Below are positions 44,648 to 52,765 of a stretch of 64,000 nt of DNA, piece by piece. Source of the stretch: Bacteroidetes bacterium HGW-Bacteroidetes-2 (lineage in GTDB: Bacteria; Bacteroidota; Bacteroidia; Flavobacteriales; Flavobacteriaceae). Position 1 is the stretch's first letter; every line of letters begins with the position of its first letter. The position numbers and the translations under genes are program-made. The DNA is taken from contig PHDJ01000009.1 in assembly GCA_002842575.1 (NCBI GenBank), forward strand, positions 1 to 64,000, given 5' to 3'. Below the pieces are notes generated by a model. The model was not told the DNA's origin and ran no database searches. It worked only from the letters and a program-made list of their open reading frames with translations.

Positions 44648-45217
44648 TTGGCACTAACCAACCATCATATTAATCCACTAATTGAGCTCTGCAAAAACGG
44701 AAATCAATTAGCACAGCTAGAGGTGTATAACCGTTATTTTTTAGCCATGTATAATACCGCTTTTCTTATTGTAAAAAACCAGCAAGAAGCTGAAGACATT
44801 ATGCAGGAATCGTTTTTATCGGCATTTACAAAACTGCATCAATTTCAGGGCGACGCCAGTTTTGGTGCTTGGTTAAAACGTATCGTTATTAATAAAAGCA
44901 TCTCTAAATATAGAAAACAAATCGTTCAAGCAGATGTTGATTTGGAAAAATTATCATTGGAAGAAGTAGAAAACCCACCCTATTCTGAAATAAGTTATTC
45001 TGAAATAAAAGCAAAAGAGGTTGTTTACTGCTTAAACCAATTAAAAGATAACTATAGGCTGATATTGACCCTGCATTACTTAGAAGGTTATGACTATGAG
45101 GAGATTTCAGAAATAATGAAAATGAGTTATGCCAATTGCCGAACGATGCTTTCCCGAGCGAAAGAAAATCTTCGTAAAGAATTTGAAAAACAAAAAGTTG
45201 AACAAAATAATGTGTAA
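44648..45217 (+). CDS. ECF-type RNA polymerase sigma factor
   Basis: 189 residues. Region 2 (LAMYNTAFLIVKNQQEAEDIMQESFLSAF) contains the -10 recognition helix, and region 4 (LILTLHYLEGYDYEEISEIMKMSYANCRTMLSRAKENLRK) is the -35 helix-turn-helix. The only start in frame is TTG at 44648; an ATG at 44635 is out of frame. The probable anti-sigma gene follows after 5 bp, then two exported proteins. It presumably drives this operon in response to an envelope signal, as is common for Bacteroidota ECF sigma-anti-sigma pairs. Confidence 0.93.
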   Translation: MALTNHHINPLIELCKNGNQLAQLEVYNRYFLAMYNTAFLIVKNQQEAEDIMQESFLSAFTKLHQFQGDASFGAWLKRIVINKSISKYRKQIVQADVDLEKLSLEEVENPPYSEISYSEIKAKEVVYCLNQLKDNYRLILTLHYLEGYDYEEISEIMKMSYANCRTMLSRAKENLRKEFEKQKVEQNNV

Positions 45218-45222
45218 AAAAA

Positions 45223-45774
45223 ATGAAAAAAGATGCTTTAGAAAGTAGATTACACGAATTGGTTTCAAAAGATGCATTTCTTTTAGAAGTTCCAAAAGAA
45301 GGACATTCTTTACGTTTTATGAAAAAATTGAAAGCGCAAAATCAAAAAAAACAAGATTCAATCTCTTTTTGGAAACCCATAGGACTTGCAGCTTCTTTTT
45401 TACTTCTTATAGGGTTAGGTTTTTCAGTAAAAGCAAACCAACAAAAAGAAATCGATTTAGCCAGTATTTCTCCAGAAATGGCGCAAACGCAAAACTTTTT
45501 CACAAGTACAATTAAAGTGGAATTAGAAAACTTAAATAACGCAATTTCGCCACTCACAAAATCATTAGTGAATGATGCTTTGATTCAGCTTGAAAACCTA
45601 GAAAAAGAGTACGAAAAATTAAAAATCGATCTTGCAAAAAGCGGAAATGACAAACGCGTTATTTATGCTATGATTTCAAATTTTCAGAGCAGAATTATTG
45701 TTTTAGAAAATGTATTGTCCAAAATAGAAGAAATTAAAGAACTAAAAATTAATACCAATGAAAACATACTATAA
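45223..45774 (+). CDS. Probable anti-sigma factor, single-membrane-helix protein
   Basis: 183 residues. The first 45 residues are cytoplasmic and basic (LHELVSKDAFLLEVPKEGHSLRFMKKL), then a helix PIGLAASFLLLIGLGFSV (about 49-67), then a periplasmic part of coiled-coil heptads (VELENLNNAISPLTKSLVNDALIQLENLEKEYEKLKIDL). Its position 5 bp behind the ECF sigma gene and its single helix fit an anti-sigma factor, although the N-terminal part has no ZAS zinc motif (HxxxCxxC). The next gene starts inside its last 17 bases, so translation is coupled. Confidence 0.8.
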   Translation: MKKDALESRLHELVSKDAFLLEVPKEGHSLRFMKKLKAQNQKKQDSISFWKPIGLAASFLLLIGLGFSVKANQQKEIDLASISPEMAQTQNFFTSTIKVELENLNNAISPLTKSLVNDALIQLENLEKEYEKLKIDLAKSGNDKRVIYAMISNFQSRIIVLENVLSKIEEIKELKINTNENIL

Positions 45775-46843
45775 AACCTTATTTTTTCTGATATTCATTC
45801 CAGCTTTTGCTATTGCAAACAACGGCAAATTAAATGGAAAATATACCAAAGAAAAAAAGATAGAAAAAGAATTTTCAGTAAATGCAGATGCTTTAGTTAA
45901 AGTGAGCAATAGCTATGGTAATGTAAATGTTACTACTTGGAATGAAAACCGTATTGAAATAAAAATTACCATAACTACTAATGGCGATAATGAAGAAGAA
46001 GTACAAAGACGTTTGGATGAAATAGATGTCGATTTTACAGCTACTAAATCGTTAGTTTCTGCCAAAACAATCTTTGAAAAACGAAAAACAAATTGGTCTT
46101 TTTGGGGATTTAAAAGCAACAATGTGAACATGAAAATTAATTATACCATAAAAATGCCTATAAAAAACAATGTAGATCTTAGCAATAACTATGGTGCTAT
46201 TAGTTTAAACAAATTAGAGGGAAATGCCCGAATTTCTTGTGACTATGGCAAATTAATTCTAGGAGAATTGCTAGGCAATGATAACCAGTTGCGCTTTGAT
46301 TATACAAACAACTCTACCATTTCTTTTTTAAATAATGGCACCATACACGCAGATTATTCTGGATTTGTTGTAGATAAAGCTACACATATAACCCTAAACG
46401 GCGACTACACAAAATCGGAATTTACAGAAGTTGAAAATTTAAGTTTTGATTGTGATTATGGAAAAGTTATAGTAGGCAGAGCAAATGAAATTATAGGAAA
46501 AGGAAACTATGTTACCAAAGATATTGGCACCATTTTTAAAAGAATAGATTTAAAAACCAATTACGGAAAAATAACCATTAACCGAGTGGCAAAAGGGGCT
46601 AAAAATATTATTATAAATAGCAGTTACACTTCCATACGCTTGGGTTTTGATGCTAATTCTAACTTTGATTTTAGTGCAATTCTTTCTTATGCTAGCCTAA
46701 AAGGAAAAGAGCTTTTAAACCTTTCCAATCAAAATGAGCAAGGAACAAAAAAGGATTATACAGGAACTTATGGCACAAAAAATTCCGGAAATCAAATTTC
46801 TATTACCTCCAGTTATGGTGGCGTAACCATAATTAAAAATTAA
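45758..46843 (+). CDS. Exported DUF4097-like beta-repeat protein
   Basis: 361 residues with signal peptide (MKTYYKTLFFLIFIPAFAIANN). The mature part is built of short recurring strands in a beta-helix-like pattern: VKVSNSYGNVNVTTWNENRIEIKITI, VDLSNNYGAISLNKLEGNARISCDYGKL, NTNYGKITINRVAKGAKNI. This is the DUF4097 ('putative adhesin') style of fold. No sorting domain or lipobox is seen. Cotranscribed with the sigma pair and with the head-GIN gene 70 bp downstream. Confidence 0.85.
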   Translation: MKTYYKTLFFLIFIPAFAIANNGKLNGKYTKEKKIEKEFSVNADALVKVSNSYGNVNVTTWNENRIEIKITITTNGDNEEEVQRRLDEIDVDFTATKSLVSAKTIFEKRKTNWSFWGFKSNNVNMKINYTIKMPIKNNVDLSNNYGAISLNKLEGNARISCDYGKLILGELLGNDNQLRFDYTNNSTISFLNNGTIHADYSGFVVDKATHITLNGDYTKSEFTEVENLSFDCDYGKVIVGRANEIIGKGNYVTKDIGTIFKRIDLKTNYGKITINRVAKGAKNIIINSSYTSIRLGFDANSNFDFSAILSYASLKGKELLNLSNQNEQGTKKDYTGTYGTKNSGNQISITSSYGGVTIIKN

Positions 46844-46913
46844 AAACACCCATGTTTTCTTATTTATAAAACTTAAATATATTCATACATATTCATCAAA
46901 AAAAATAATCATT

Positions 46914-47648
46914 ATGAAAAATCTAAAAAATTATGCAAGTCTATTTCTACTATTTTTTGCACTTACCATACAAGCGCAATGGAAAAATAAAACCGTTTCT
47001 GGCAATGGTAATGTTATTACAAAAACCATAAAAACATCTGATTATGATAAAATTGCTGTAGCCGGAATTTATTTTGTAACTCTTGTAGAAGGTAATGAAG
47101 GTCAAATAACCATTAAAGGGGAAGAAAATCTTTTAGCAGAAACCATTATTGAAGTAAACGGCAATACCTTAGAAATTAAAACCGAAAAAAATACCAATCT
47201 AAAACCTAGCGGCGGTAAAAAGATTGAAGTTATGGTTCCTGTAAAAAATGTTTCTGCAATAAGTTTAGCCGGTTCTGGCAATGTTAGAACTGAAAATTTA
47301 ATTTTAAAAAATAGAGAAATGGAAGTAACCTTGGCTGGTTCAGGTGACATAAAACTAGTTATTGAGACTTCAGATTTAGTTACTAAAGTAGCTGGCTCTG
47401 GCGATGTTGAATTATCGGGAAAAGCGACAAACCTAATTGGAAAACTAGCTGGTTCTGGTGATTTAAAACTGTTTCGCTTAAGCACTGAAAAAGCCGATGT
47501 TTCTATTGCAGGTTCGGGAGATATAGAAGTACAATGTACAGAAGAATTAAAAGCAAGTATAGCTGGATCAGGAGATATTGTTTACAAAGGAAACCCTACA
47601 AAGAAAGATACTAAAACTGCTGGATCAGGAACTATAAAAGCTTTCTAA
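46914..47648 (+). CDS. Head-GIN (DUF2807) domain protein with AGSGD repeats
   Basis: 244 residues with signal peptide (MKNLKNYASLFLLFFALTIQAQ). The mature protein is an auto-transporter-adhesin-like head-GIN domain. After GNGNVITKTIKTSDYDKI a series of about seven repeats of roughly 20 residues follows, each starting AGSG[DN][IVL]: AGSGNVRTENL, AGSGDIKLV, AGSGDVELS, AGSGDLKLF, AGSGDIEVQ, AGSGDIVYK, AGSGTIKAF. They form a right-handed beta-helix. The genes before it and the strong terminator after it indicate an operon driven by the ECF sigma factor. Confidence 0.9.
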   Translation: MKNLKNYASLFLLFFALTIQAQWKNKTVSGNGNVITKTIKTSDYDKIAVAGIYFVTLVEGNEGQITIKGEENLLAETIIEVNGNTLEIKTEKNTNLKPSGGKKIEVMVPVKNVSAISLAGSGNVRTENLILKNREMEVTLAGSGDIKLVIETSDLVTKVAGSGDVELSGKATNLIGKLAGSGDLKLFRLSTEKADVSIAGSGDIEVQCTEELKASIAGSGDIVYKGNPTKKDTKTAGSGTIKAF

Positions 47649-47687
47649 GGCAATTGAAATGGAGAGTATTAAAAAAATTATAAGCAC

Positions 47688-47727
47688 AAAAAAAGCCGTT
47701 TACAAAAAGTTAACCGGCTTTTTTTAA
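47688..47727. terminator. Bidirectional terminator
   Basis: Stem aaaaaaagccg/cggctttttt between the ECF operon and the convergent lipoprotein gene. Confidence 0.85.
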
Positions 47728-47738
47728 TATTTTATTTG

Positions 47739-48656
47739 TTAAAGAAAGTATTGAAAAAGACCTTCTGTAACGACATGCTCAATATCACCATCTTCTAGCA
47801 ATGAGGCTTCAAAGCTAAATGTAAATCGTATTAAATTAGCACTGTTTTCAATAATAGTAAGTACGCCTGTTTTAGAAGTAAATGTAACCTCATTATTGAA
47901 ATAACCAGCACTAAAATCGCCATTAAAAGTTAAATCATAAGTTCCTGGCACTGTAGTTTCTGGAAATGCTATGGTTAAACTCTCGTTGGTTAGGGCATTC
48001 ACACCCTGAACTGTAATCAATCCCGAAGTTACAATAGTCAAGTTTGTGGTTTCAAAAACCAAAGTATCAATTCTTGCCCTCATAAAATCTTCCTGGGGAG
48101 GCATGGTAGTACTTCCATCACTTACCAAAGGAATATTATTAAAAACACCATTGGCTACAGTCACACTATCAAAAGTGGGATTTCCATTACCATCAAGAAT
48201 GGGCTGTCCGTTAGCATCTAAGAGTGCGCGAGTTGCAATAAAGGCAAAAGTACCGGAAGCTAAACCTAGTTCCACATCATATTGAGTAACGATTATTTCT
48301 CCGATTCCTCCTTCATTTTGTGTAGAAAATGCAGTAGGGGCTGAACTTATTCCAAAAGTAGCTTCTCCACTATTTCCAGTTAAATTAAACGCACCTACTC
48401 CTATACCTTGGAATGTCATTACAATTTTATCCCCATTGCCTTTAATTCCGGTTATTGAAGTAACGCCACTTATAGTAACTGCTTGTGCTGTATCTCCCAC
48501 AAAAGTTACTCCTTCAACCACAGCGGTAAAAGATGCAATAACCTCTTCAGGTATATCCGAAACAAAATCGCCTTCTAGGGGTTCATTATCACAAGAAAGG
48601 TGCATAAGGGTAAAAAAACTTAAAAATGCTAACGCAAATAAAGAATTCAGTTTCAT
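47739..48656 (-). CDS. Lipoprotein of unknown function
   Basis: 305 residues. Signal peptide with lipobox LMHLSC (Cys at about 22), then an acidic start (CDNEPLEGDFVSDIPEEVIA). The rest is predicted strands with two similar halves: FTAVVEGVTFVGDTAQAVTISG with GVGAFNLTGNSGEATF, and later LITVQGVNALTNESLTIAFPETTVPGTYDLT. I think of DUF6252-like lipoproteins of Flavobacteriaceae but cannot confirm. It is presumably anchored in the outer membrane. Divergent neighbours and the terminator suggest a single-gene transcript. Confidence 0.78.
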   Translation of the reverse strand: MKLNSLFALAFLSFFTLMHLSCDNEPLEGDFVSDIPEEVIASFTAVVEGVTFVGDTAQAVTISGVTSITGIKGNGDKIVMTFQGIGVGAFNLTGNSGEATFGISSAPTAFSTQNEGGIGEIIVTQYDVELGLASGTFAFIATRALLDANGQPILDGNGNPTFDSVTVANGVFNNIPLVSDGSTTMPPQEDFMRARIDTLVFETTNLTIVTSGLITVQGVNALTNESLTIAFPETTVPGTYDLTFNGDFSAGYFNNEVTFTSKTGVLTIIENSANLIRFTFSFEASLLEDGDIEHVVTEGLFQYFL

Positions 48657-48709
48657 AAGTTGTAGACTAGGTTAATTTAAACAAATATGGCAAACTTAAG
48701 TAAAAATAT

Positions 48710-50059
48710 TTATTTATCAGAGAAAACAGTGGTTTCTCTTTTAGGAACACGAAGTAATAAAACAATTCCAATAAAGAAAAATACAACAAGAAATAATATA
48801 GAATTTCGCATACTTCCTGTAATTTGGTCGATAAATCCATAAATAAGCATTCCAATAACAATCCCAATTTTTTCTGTAACATCATAAAAACTAAAATAGG
48901 AAGTAGTGTCTTTCGTTTCAGGAAGAAATTTTGAATAAGTTGACCTCGATAAGGACTGAATGCCACCCATTACCAACCCTACAAAACCTGCAGTAATATA
49001 AAAATGAAGCGGTTGCTCAATAAAAAATGCCACAATACAAATTACTAGCCAAACACTATTAATTGTTATAAGAGTAGGCAGGTTTCCAAATTTAAAGGAA
49101 GCTTTTGCTGTTAATTCAGCCCCTAAAACCGCAACCAATTGAATGATTAAAATACTTACAATAAGTCCGATTGTTTTTTCTTTAGAATCTTCCCATGCAA
49201 TTTCCTGCTCGCCAAAATAGGTTGCCACAAGCATTACAGTTTGTACCGCCATACTATACACAAAAAAGGCAGTCAAATACCTTTTTAATTGCATATTTTC
49301 ACTTAGAGAATGTTGCACTTTTTGTAATTCTTTAAACCCATTAAATAAAACGTTTTTTGTAACTTTATTTCCTGTTTTATTTCCCTTTGGTAAAAAATAA
49401 AAGGAATACTGGCTGAAAACAATCCACCAAATACCAACGGTTACAAAGGATATTTTCATTGCTTGAAAACTAGCCAAATCACCCTCCCCCAAGCCAAAAA
49501 ATTGTGGCTGCATAATCATAGCTAAATTAAAAATGAGCAAAAACACACTACCTAAATACCCTAAGGAATAGCCTCTTGCACTTATTTTATCCTGTTGTTC
49601 TGAAAAAGCAATATCGGGCAAAAAAGAATTGTAAAAAACCAAACTTCCCCAAAAACCAATTAAGGCAAAGAAATAAAACAGCAAACTAAAATAAATATTT
49701 GCTAAATCAAACCAATACAGTCCAATACAAGACAGTGCCCCTAGGTAACAAAAGAATTTCATGTAATTTTTTTTATTTCCTACATAATCCGCCATCCCAG
49801 AAAGTATTGGTGAAATAATGGCAACTAAAAGAAAAGCCGAAGCGGTAACATAGCTTATTAGAGGAGTACTTCTAATCTGTCCGCCAAAGATAGTAACCAT
49901 GTCTGTTTCAGCAGCATCAAATAATGCTTGGTAATAAATAGGGAAAATCGCCGAAGCTATTACTAAACTATACACCGAGTTTGCCCAATCGTAAAAAGCC
50001 CAAGCGTATAATAATTTTTTACTTCCTTTAACTAATGGTCTTTGTATTCTATTTCTCAT
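48710..50059 (-). CDS. MFS transporter, UMF1 type
   Basis: About 449 residues, twelve hydrophobic segments, UMF1/ATG22-like MFS family. The start KLLYAWAFYDWANSVYSLVIASAIFPIYY is diagnostic, with LSGMADYVGNKKNYMKFFCY and LPEIAFSEQQ-like blocks in the first half. The ATG ending at 50059 (MRNRIQRPLVKGSK) is preferred; the track start at 50074 is a TTG inside a terminator hairpin. Family substrates are unknown (vacuole or lipid/amino acid efflux in others). Downstream of the M48 gene on the minus strand, separated by a terminator. Confidence 0.88.
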   Translation of the reverse strand: MRNRIQRPLVKGSKKLLYAWAFYDWANSVYSLVIASAIFPIYYQALFDAAETDMVTIFGGQIRSTPLISYVTASAFLLVAIISPILSGMADYVGNKKNYMKFFCYLGALSCIGLYWFDLANIYFSLLFYFFALIGFWGSLVFYNSFLPDIAFSEQQDKISARGYSLGYLGSVFLLIFNLAMIMQPQFFGLGEGDLASFQAMKISFVTVGIWWIVFSQYSFYFLPKGNKTGNKVTKNVLFNGFKELQKVQHSLSENMQLKRYLTAFFVYSMAVQTVMLVATYFGEQEIAWEDSKEKTIGLIVSILIIQLVAVLGAELTAKASFKFGNLPTLITINSVWLVICIVAFFIEQPLHFYITAGFVGLVMGGIQSLSRSTYSKFLPETKDTTSYFSFYDVTEKIGIVIGMLIYGFIDQITGSMRNSILFLVVFFFIGIVLLLRVPKRETTVFSDK

Positions 50060-50088
50060 AAAAAAAGCCGCCAAAATTGGCAGCTTCT
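50060..50088 (-). terminator. Rho-independent terminator of the M48 gene
   Basis: Minus-strand stem agctgcc/ggcggct with loop aatttt, followed by T6. It lies directly upstream of the UMF1 ATG. Confidence 0.75.
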
Positions 50089-50127
50089 AAAATAGAAAAA
50101 TAAATGATGCAATACGTTAATACAAGA

Positions 50128-50949
50128 TTATTTTTGAAAAGTAGTAACTCCATATTTTCTGGCTTCTGCTTTTGCTTCTGCTACCCAAGAGTTTATATTG
50201 TTGATTCTGGTTTCACTAGCGGGGTGTGTGCTTAAAAATTCAGGTGGTGCTTGACCTCCTGCATTGGTCTGCATACGTTTCCATAATTCTGCAGCTTCTA
50301 AAGGGTCATACCCTGCAATAGCCATTAATGTTAAACCAATTTTATCTGCTTCGCTTTCATGGCTTCTACTAAAAGGAAGCATAACCCCTACATTCGAACC
50401 AACACCATAAGCCGTATTAAAAATTGCCTGATTTTCAGGATTTTTTGAAAGTGCTATATTTCCGGCTACAGCACCCACTTGTTGCAATTGTCCTGCACTC
50501 ATGCGTTGTTGCCCGTGATTTGCAAGAGCGTGTGCAACTTCGTGCCCCATAACCGCGGCAATTCTTGCATCTGTGTTTGCAATGGGTAATATTCCGGTGT
50601 AAAAAACGATTTTACCGCCTGGCATACACCACGCATTTACGGCGTCGTCTTGTACTAAATTATAATCCCATTGGTATTCCTTTAGATAGCCCGCATACCC
50701 ATTAGCATTTAACCATCGCTCAGAAGCTGTTGCAATTTTTTGACCTATATTTTTAATTCTATTCGCGTCAGAGGTACCTTTAATTACTTTATTTTCAGAT
50801 AAAAATTCGCCATATTGCTGAAAAGACATCGGTAAAATTTGCGAATTAGGCACCAATGCCAAGGTTTGCTTTCCTGTAAATGGGTTGGTGGTACAAGCAA
50901 TAATGGTGGTCATTAATGTTATATAAATAAAAGTACTTTTAATTTTCAT
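50128..50949 (-). CDS. M48-family metallopeptidase lipoprotein (Loip/BepA-like)
   Basis: About 273 residues. The ATG ending at 50949 (MKIKSTFIYITLMTTIIAC) gives a lipoprotein signal with the lipobox TTIIAC. The track start at 51075 adds 42 improbable residues. The zinc site is HEVAHALANHGQQ, with the third ligand Glu in SHESEADKIGL. The C-terminal part (ELWKRMQTNAGGQAPPEFLSTHPASETRINN) is typical. Periplasmic proteases of this kind (YcaL, LoiP, BepA) check outer-membrane protein assembly. Its substrate here is not known. Confidence 0.93.
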   Translation of the reverse strand: MKIKSTFIYITLMTTIIACTTNPFTGKQTLALVPNSQILPMSFQQYGEFLSENKVIKGTSDANRIKNIGQKIATASERWLNANGYAGYLKEYQWDYNLVQDDAVNAWCMPGGKIVFYTGILPIANTDARIAAVMGHEVAHALANHGQQRMSAGQLQQVGAVAGNIALSKNPENQAIFNTAYGVGSNVGVMLPFSRSHESEADKIGLTLMAIAGYDPLEAAELWKRMQTNAGGQAPPEFLSTHPASETRINNINSWVAEAKAEARKYGVTTFQK

Positions 50950-51129
50950 GTTGGGTGGTTTAATAATTTGGTTAAAATTAAAAAAAATATGTATTTCAAA
51001 AATATTTTTTAACCATTTTTGTGAAAAATAATATACAAGATCTAGTAAAATTATCCTTTCAAAAAATACTGCCAAAAATCTTTGGTATAGCTTTTGAATT
51101 AACTTAAATAAATTTAATTCTATACAATT

Positions 51130-51636
51130 ATGAAAAAGTCTTTTTTTATCCTGTTTTTATCTGCATTTTTACTTTCTTCTTGCGAAGGGCCTCAAGGACC
51201 TCCTGGTTTTGACGGTCAAGATGGCGGTTTGTTTTTAGGTCAAACTTTTGAAAGAACAGTTAATTTTCAATTTGTGGCAGCTACCCAACTTCAAGAGGTT
51301 ATTGTTAATATCCCCCCCAGCATTGAGGTTTTTGAATCGGATGCTATTTTAGTGTATCGTCTTGATGAAGAACTTCCAAATAACGTAGATGCTTGGAGTT
51401 TAATTCCACAAAATTTCTTTTTAGGGGGTGGAGATATTATTCAATATGTTTACAACCATACTTTTTTTGATATTAAATTATTAATTGACGGAAACTTTGA
51501 CCTAAGCACTTTAGGAGCGGGATTTACACAAAATCAAACCTTTAGATTTGTGGTTGTACCTTCCGACTTTGGATTTAAAAGTGGAATAGATTTATCCGAT
51601 TACCATGCCGTAATGAATGCATTGAAAGTAAATTAA
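51130..51636 (+). CDS. Lipoprotein with collagen-like GPQGPPG segment
   Basis: 168 residues. Lipobox signal (LLSSC), Cys19 followed directly by EGPQGPPGFDGQDGGLFLG, a short collagen-like stretch of Gly-X-Y triplets. The rest (about 120 residues) is a small beta domain (FERTVNFQFVAATQLQEVIVNI, IQYVYNHTFFDIKLLI). The triplet stretch is too short for a stable triple helix by itself and may be a linker. Similar lipoproteins occur in Bacteroidota. Role unknown. It stands alone on the plus strand, divergent from the M48 gene. Confidence 0.82.
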   Translation: MKKSFFILFLSAFLLSSCEGPQGPPGFDGQDGGLFLGQTFERTVNFQFVAATQLQEVIVNIPPSIEVFESDAILVYRLDEELPNNVDAWSLIPQNFFLGGGDIIQYVYNHTFFDIKLLIDGNFDLSTLGAGFTQNQTFRFVVVPSDFGFKSGIDLSDYHAVMNALKVN

Positions 51637-51706
51637 TACTTTGCTTACTTTACCATTTTTACATTAAATTGTAGGTGTTGTCATAAATTTATTTAATTTA
51701 TTTCTC

Positions 51707-52177
51707 ATGAAAAACATTGTTTTTTTAATTGTATCGTTATTCCTATTAAGCTGTACCTCAAAAGCACAAGAAACAAAGAAATATGCCGTCACCAAAACTG
51801 AAACTCAGTGGAAAACACAACTTTCTGCTCTAGAATATGCTGTTTTAAGACAAGCCAGTACGGAGCGCCCATTCTCTAGTTCTTTAGATAAAAACAAGGC
51901 AGAGGGTATTTATACTTGCAAAGCTTGTGGTGTGCCATTATACGCATCACAAAATAAATTTGATTCCGGTACTGGCTGGCCTTCTTTTGATCGTGCGGTA
52001 GAAAAAAATATCGAATATGATGTAGATTATAAAATAGGATATGCACGTTCTGAATTAAAATGCGCTAACTGCGGAAGTCATTTAGGGCATGTTTTTGATG
52101 ATGGCCCTAAAAGTACTACTGGTATGCGACATTGCATCAACGGTGTTGCACTTAAATTTATTCCTAAAAAACAATGA
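51707..52177 (+). CDS. msrB: Peptide-methionine (R)-S-oxide reductase, exported copy
   Basis: 156 residues. MsrB enzyme reducing methionine-R-sulfoxide, with an N-terminal hydrophobic signal (MKNIVFLIVSLFLLSC, then TSKAQ), so probably a lipoprotein. Two zinc CxxC pairs are present: CKACGVPLYAS and CANCGSHLGHVF, with the family block FDSGTGWPSFDRAV. The catalytic Cys is in MRHCINGVALKF. Its stop codon overlaps the start of the next msrB by 4 bp (ATGA), so they are translated together. It would repair proteins in the periplasm or envelope. Confidence 0.9.
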   Translation: MKNIVFLIVSLFLLSCTSKAQETKKYAVTKTETQWKTQLSALEYAVLRQASTERPFSSSLDKNKAEGIYTCKACGVPLYASQNKFDSGTGWPSFDRAVEKNIEYDVDYKIGYARSELKCANCGSHLGHVFDDGPKSTTGMRHCINGVALKFIPKKQ

Positions 52178-52575
52178 ACCATAATAACTATTGCATACAA
52201 AAAACAGAAACCCAATGGTTAGAAGAATTGGGTGATGAAAAATATCAAATCCTTCGAAAAAAAGGAACCGAAAGACCTTTTACTGGAATATATAATTTAC
52301 ATAAAGAAAATGGAATTTATTCATGTGCTGCTTGTAAAACGCAACTGTTTACTAGTGATGCTAAATTTAACAGCGGTTGTGGATGGCCTTCCTTTGACCA
52401 AGCAATTGAAGGTCCTGTGGAATACATAAAAGACAAAACTTTTGGAATGGTTCGAACCGAAATTCTTTGTGCTACTTGTGGAAGCCATTTAGGTCATGTT
52501 TTTGATGACGGCCCTACCCCTTCTGGGCAAAGATATTGTGTCAATTCTTTAAGCCTTGATTTTCAAAAAAAATAG
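52174..52575 (+). CDS. msrB: Peptide-methionine (R)-S-oxide reductase, cytoplasmic copy
   Basis: 133 residues, no signal peptide, so cytoplasmic. CAACKTQLFTS and CATCGSHLGHVFDDG are the zinc CxxC pairs, FNSGCGWPSFDQAI is the core and the catalytic Cys is in GQRYCVNSLSLDF. It differs from the exported copy in core residues (SGCGWPSF versus SGTGWPSF). Overlaps the upstream gene by 4 bp. The two paralogues cover two compartments; the extra Cys in the core might be a recycling residue, which is inference. Confidence 0.92.
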   Translation: MNHNNYCIQKTETQWLEELGDEKYQILRKKGTERPFTGIYNLHKENGIYSCAACKTQLFTSDAKFNSGCGWPSFDQAIEGPVEYIKDKTFGMVRTEILCATCGSHLGHVFDDGPTPSGQRYCVNSLSLDFQKK

Positions 52576-52722
52576 AATTTAAAATTTCTGCAAATCCTTA
52601 TAATTTTCTTGTAACCCGCTTGTTTGTAACAACAAAGGAATACAAATTCAGGATTGATTCCCAAAATATTAATTTGCTTTGAATAAGAAAAGTTTTTCTT
52701 TTCACATTCCATCAATATTCCG

Positions 52723-52730
52723 TAATTTCG
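52723..52730 (+). promoter_or_regulatory. -7 element TAATTTCG of lpdA
   Basis: TAATTTCG, one mismatch to TAnnTTTG, 35 bases before the ATG at 52766. It lies downstream of the TTG at 52679, which argues that that TTG is not the start. Confidence 0.4.
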
Positions 52731-52765
52731 TAGCGCAAAAATCAAAGAAAAAAATTACACATAAA

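Noticed and set aside
47102-47485. Minus-strand ORF of 127 codons with SPEPA repeats
   Set aside because: Mirror image of the AGSGD repeats of the head-GIN gene. The repeat is a translation artefact.
50060-50074. TTG start of the UMF1 gene at 50074
   Set aside because: Falls in a terminator hairpin; the ATG ending at 50059 is better.
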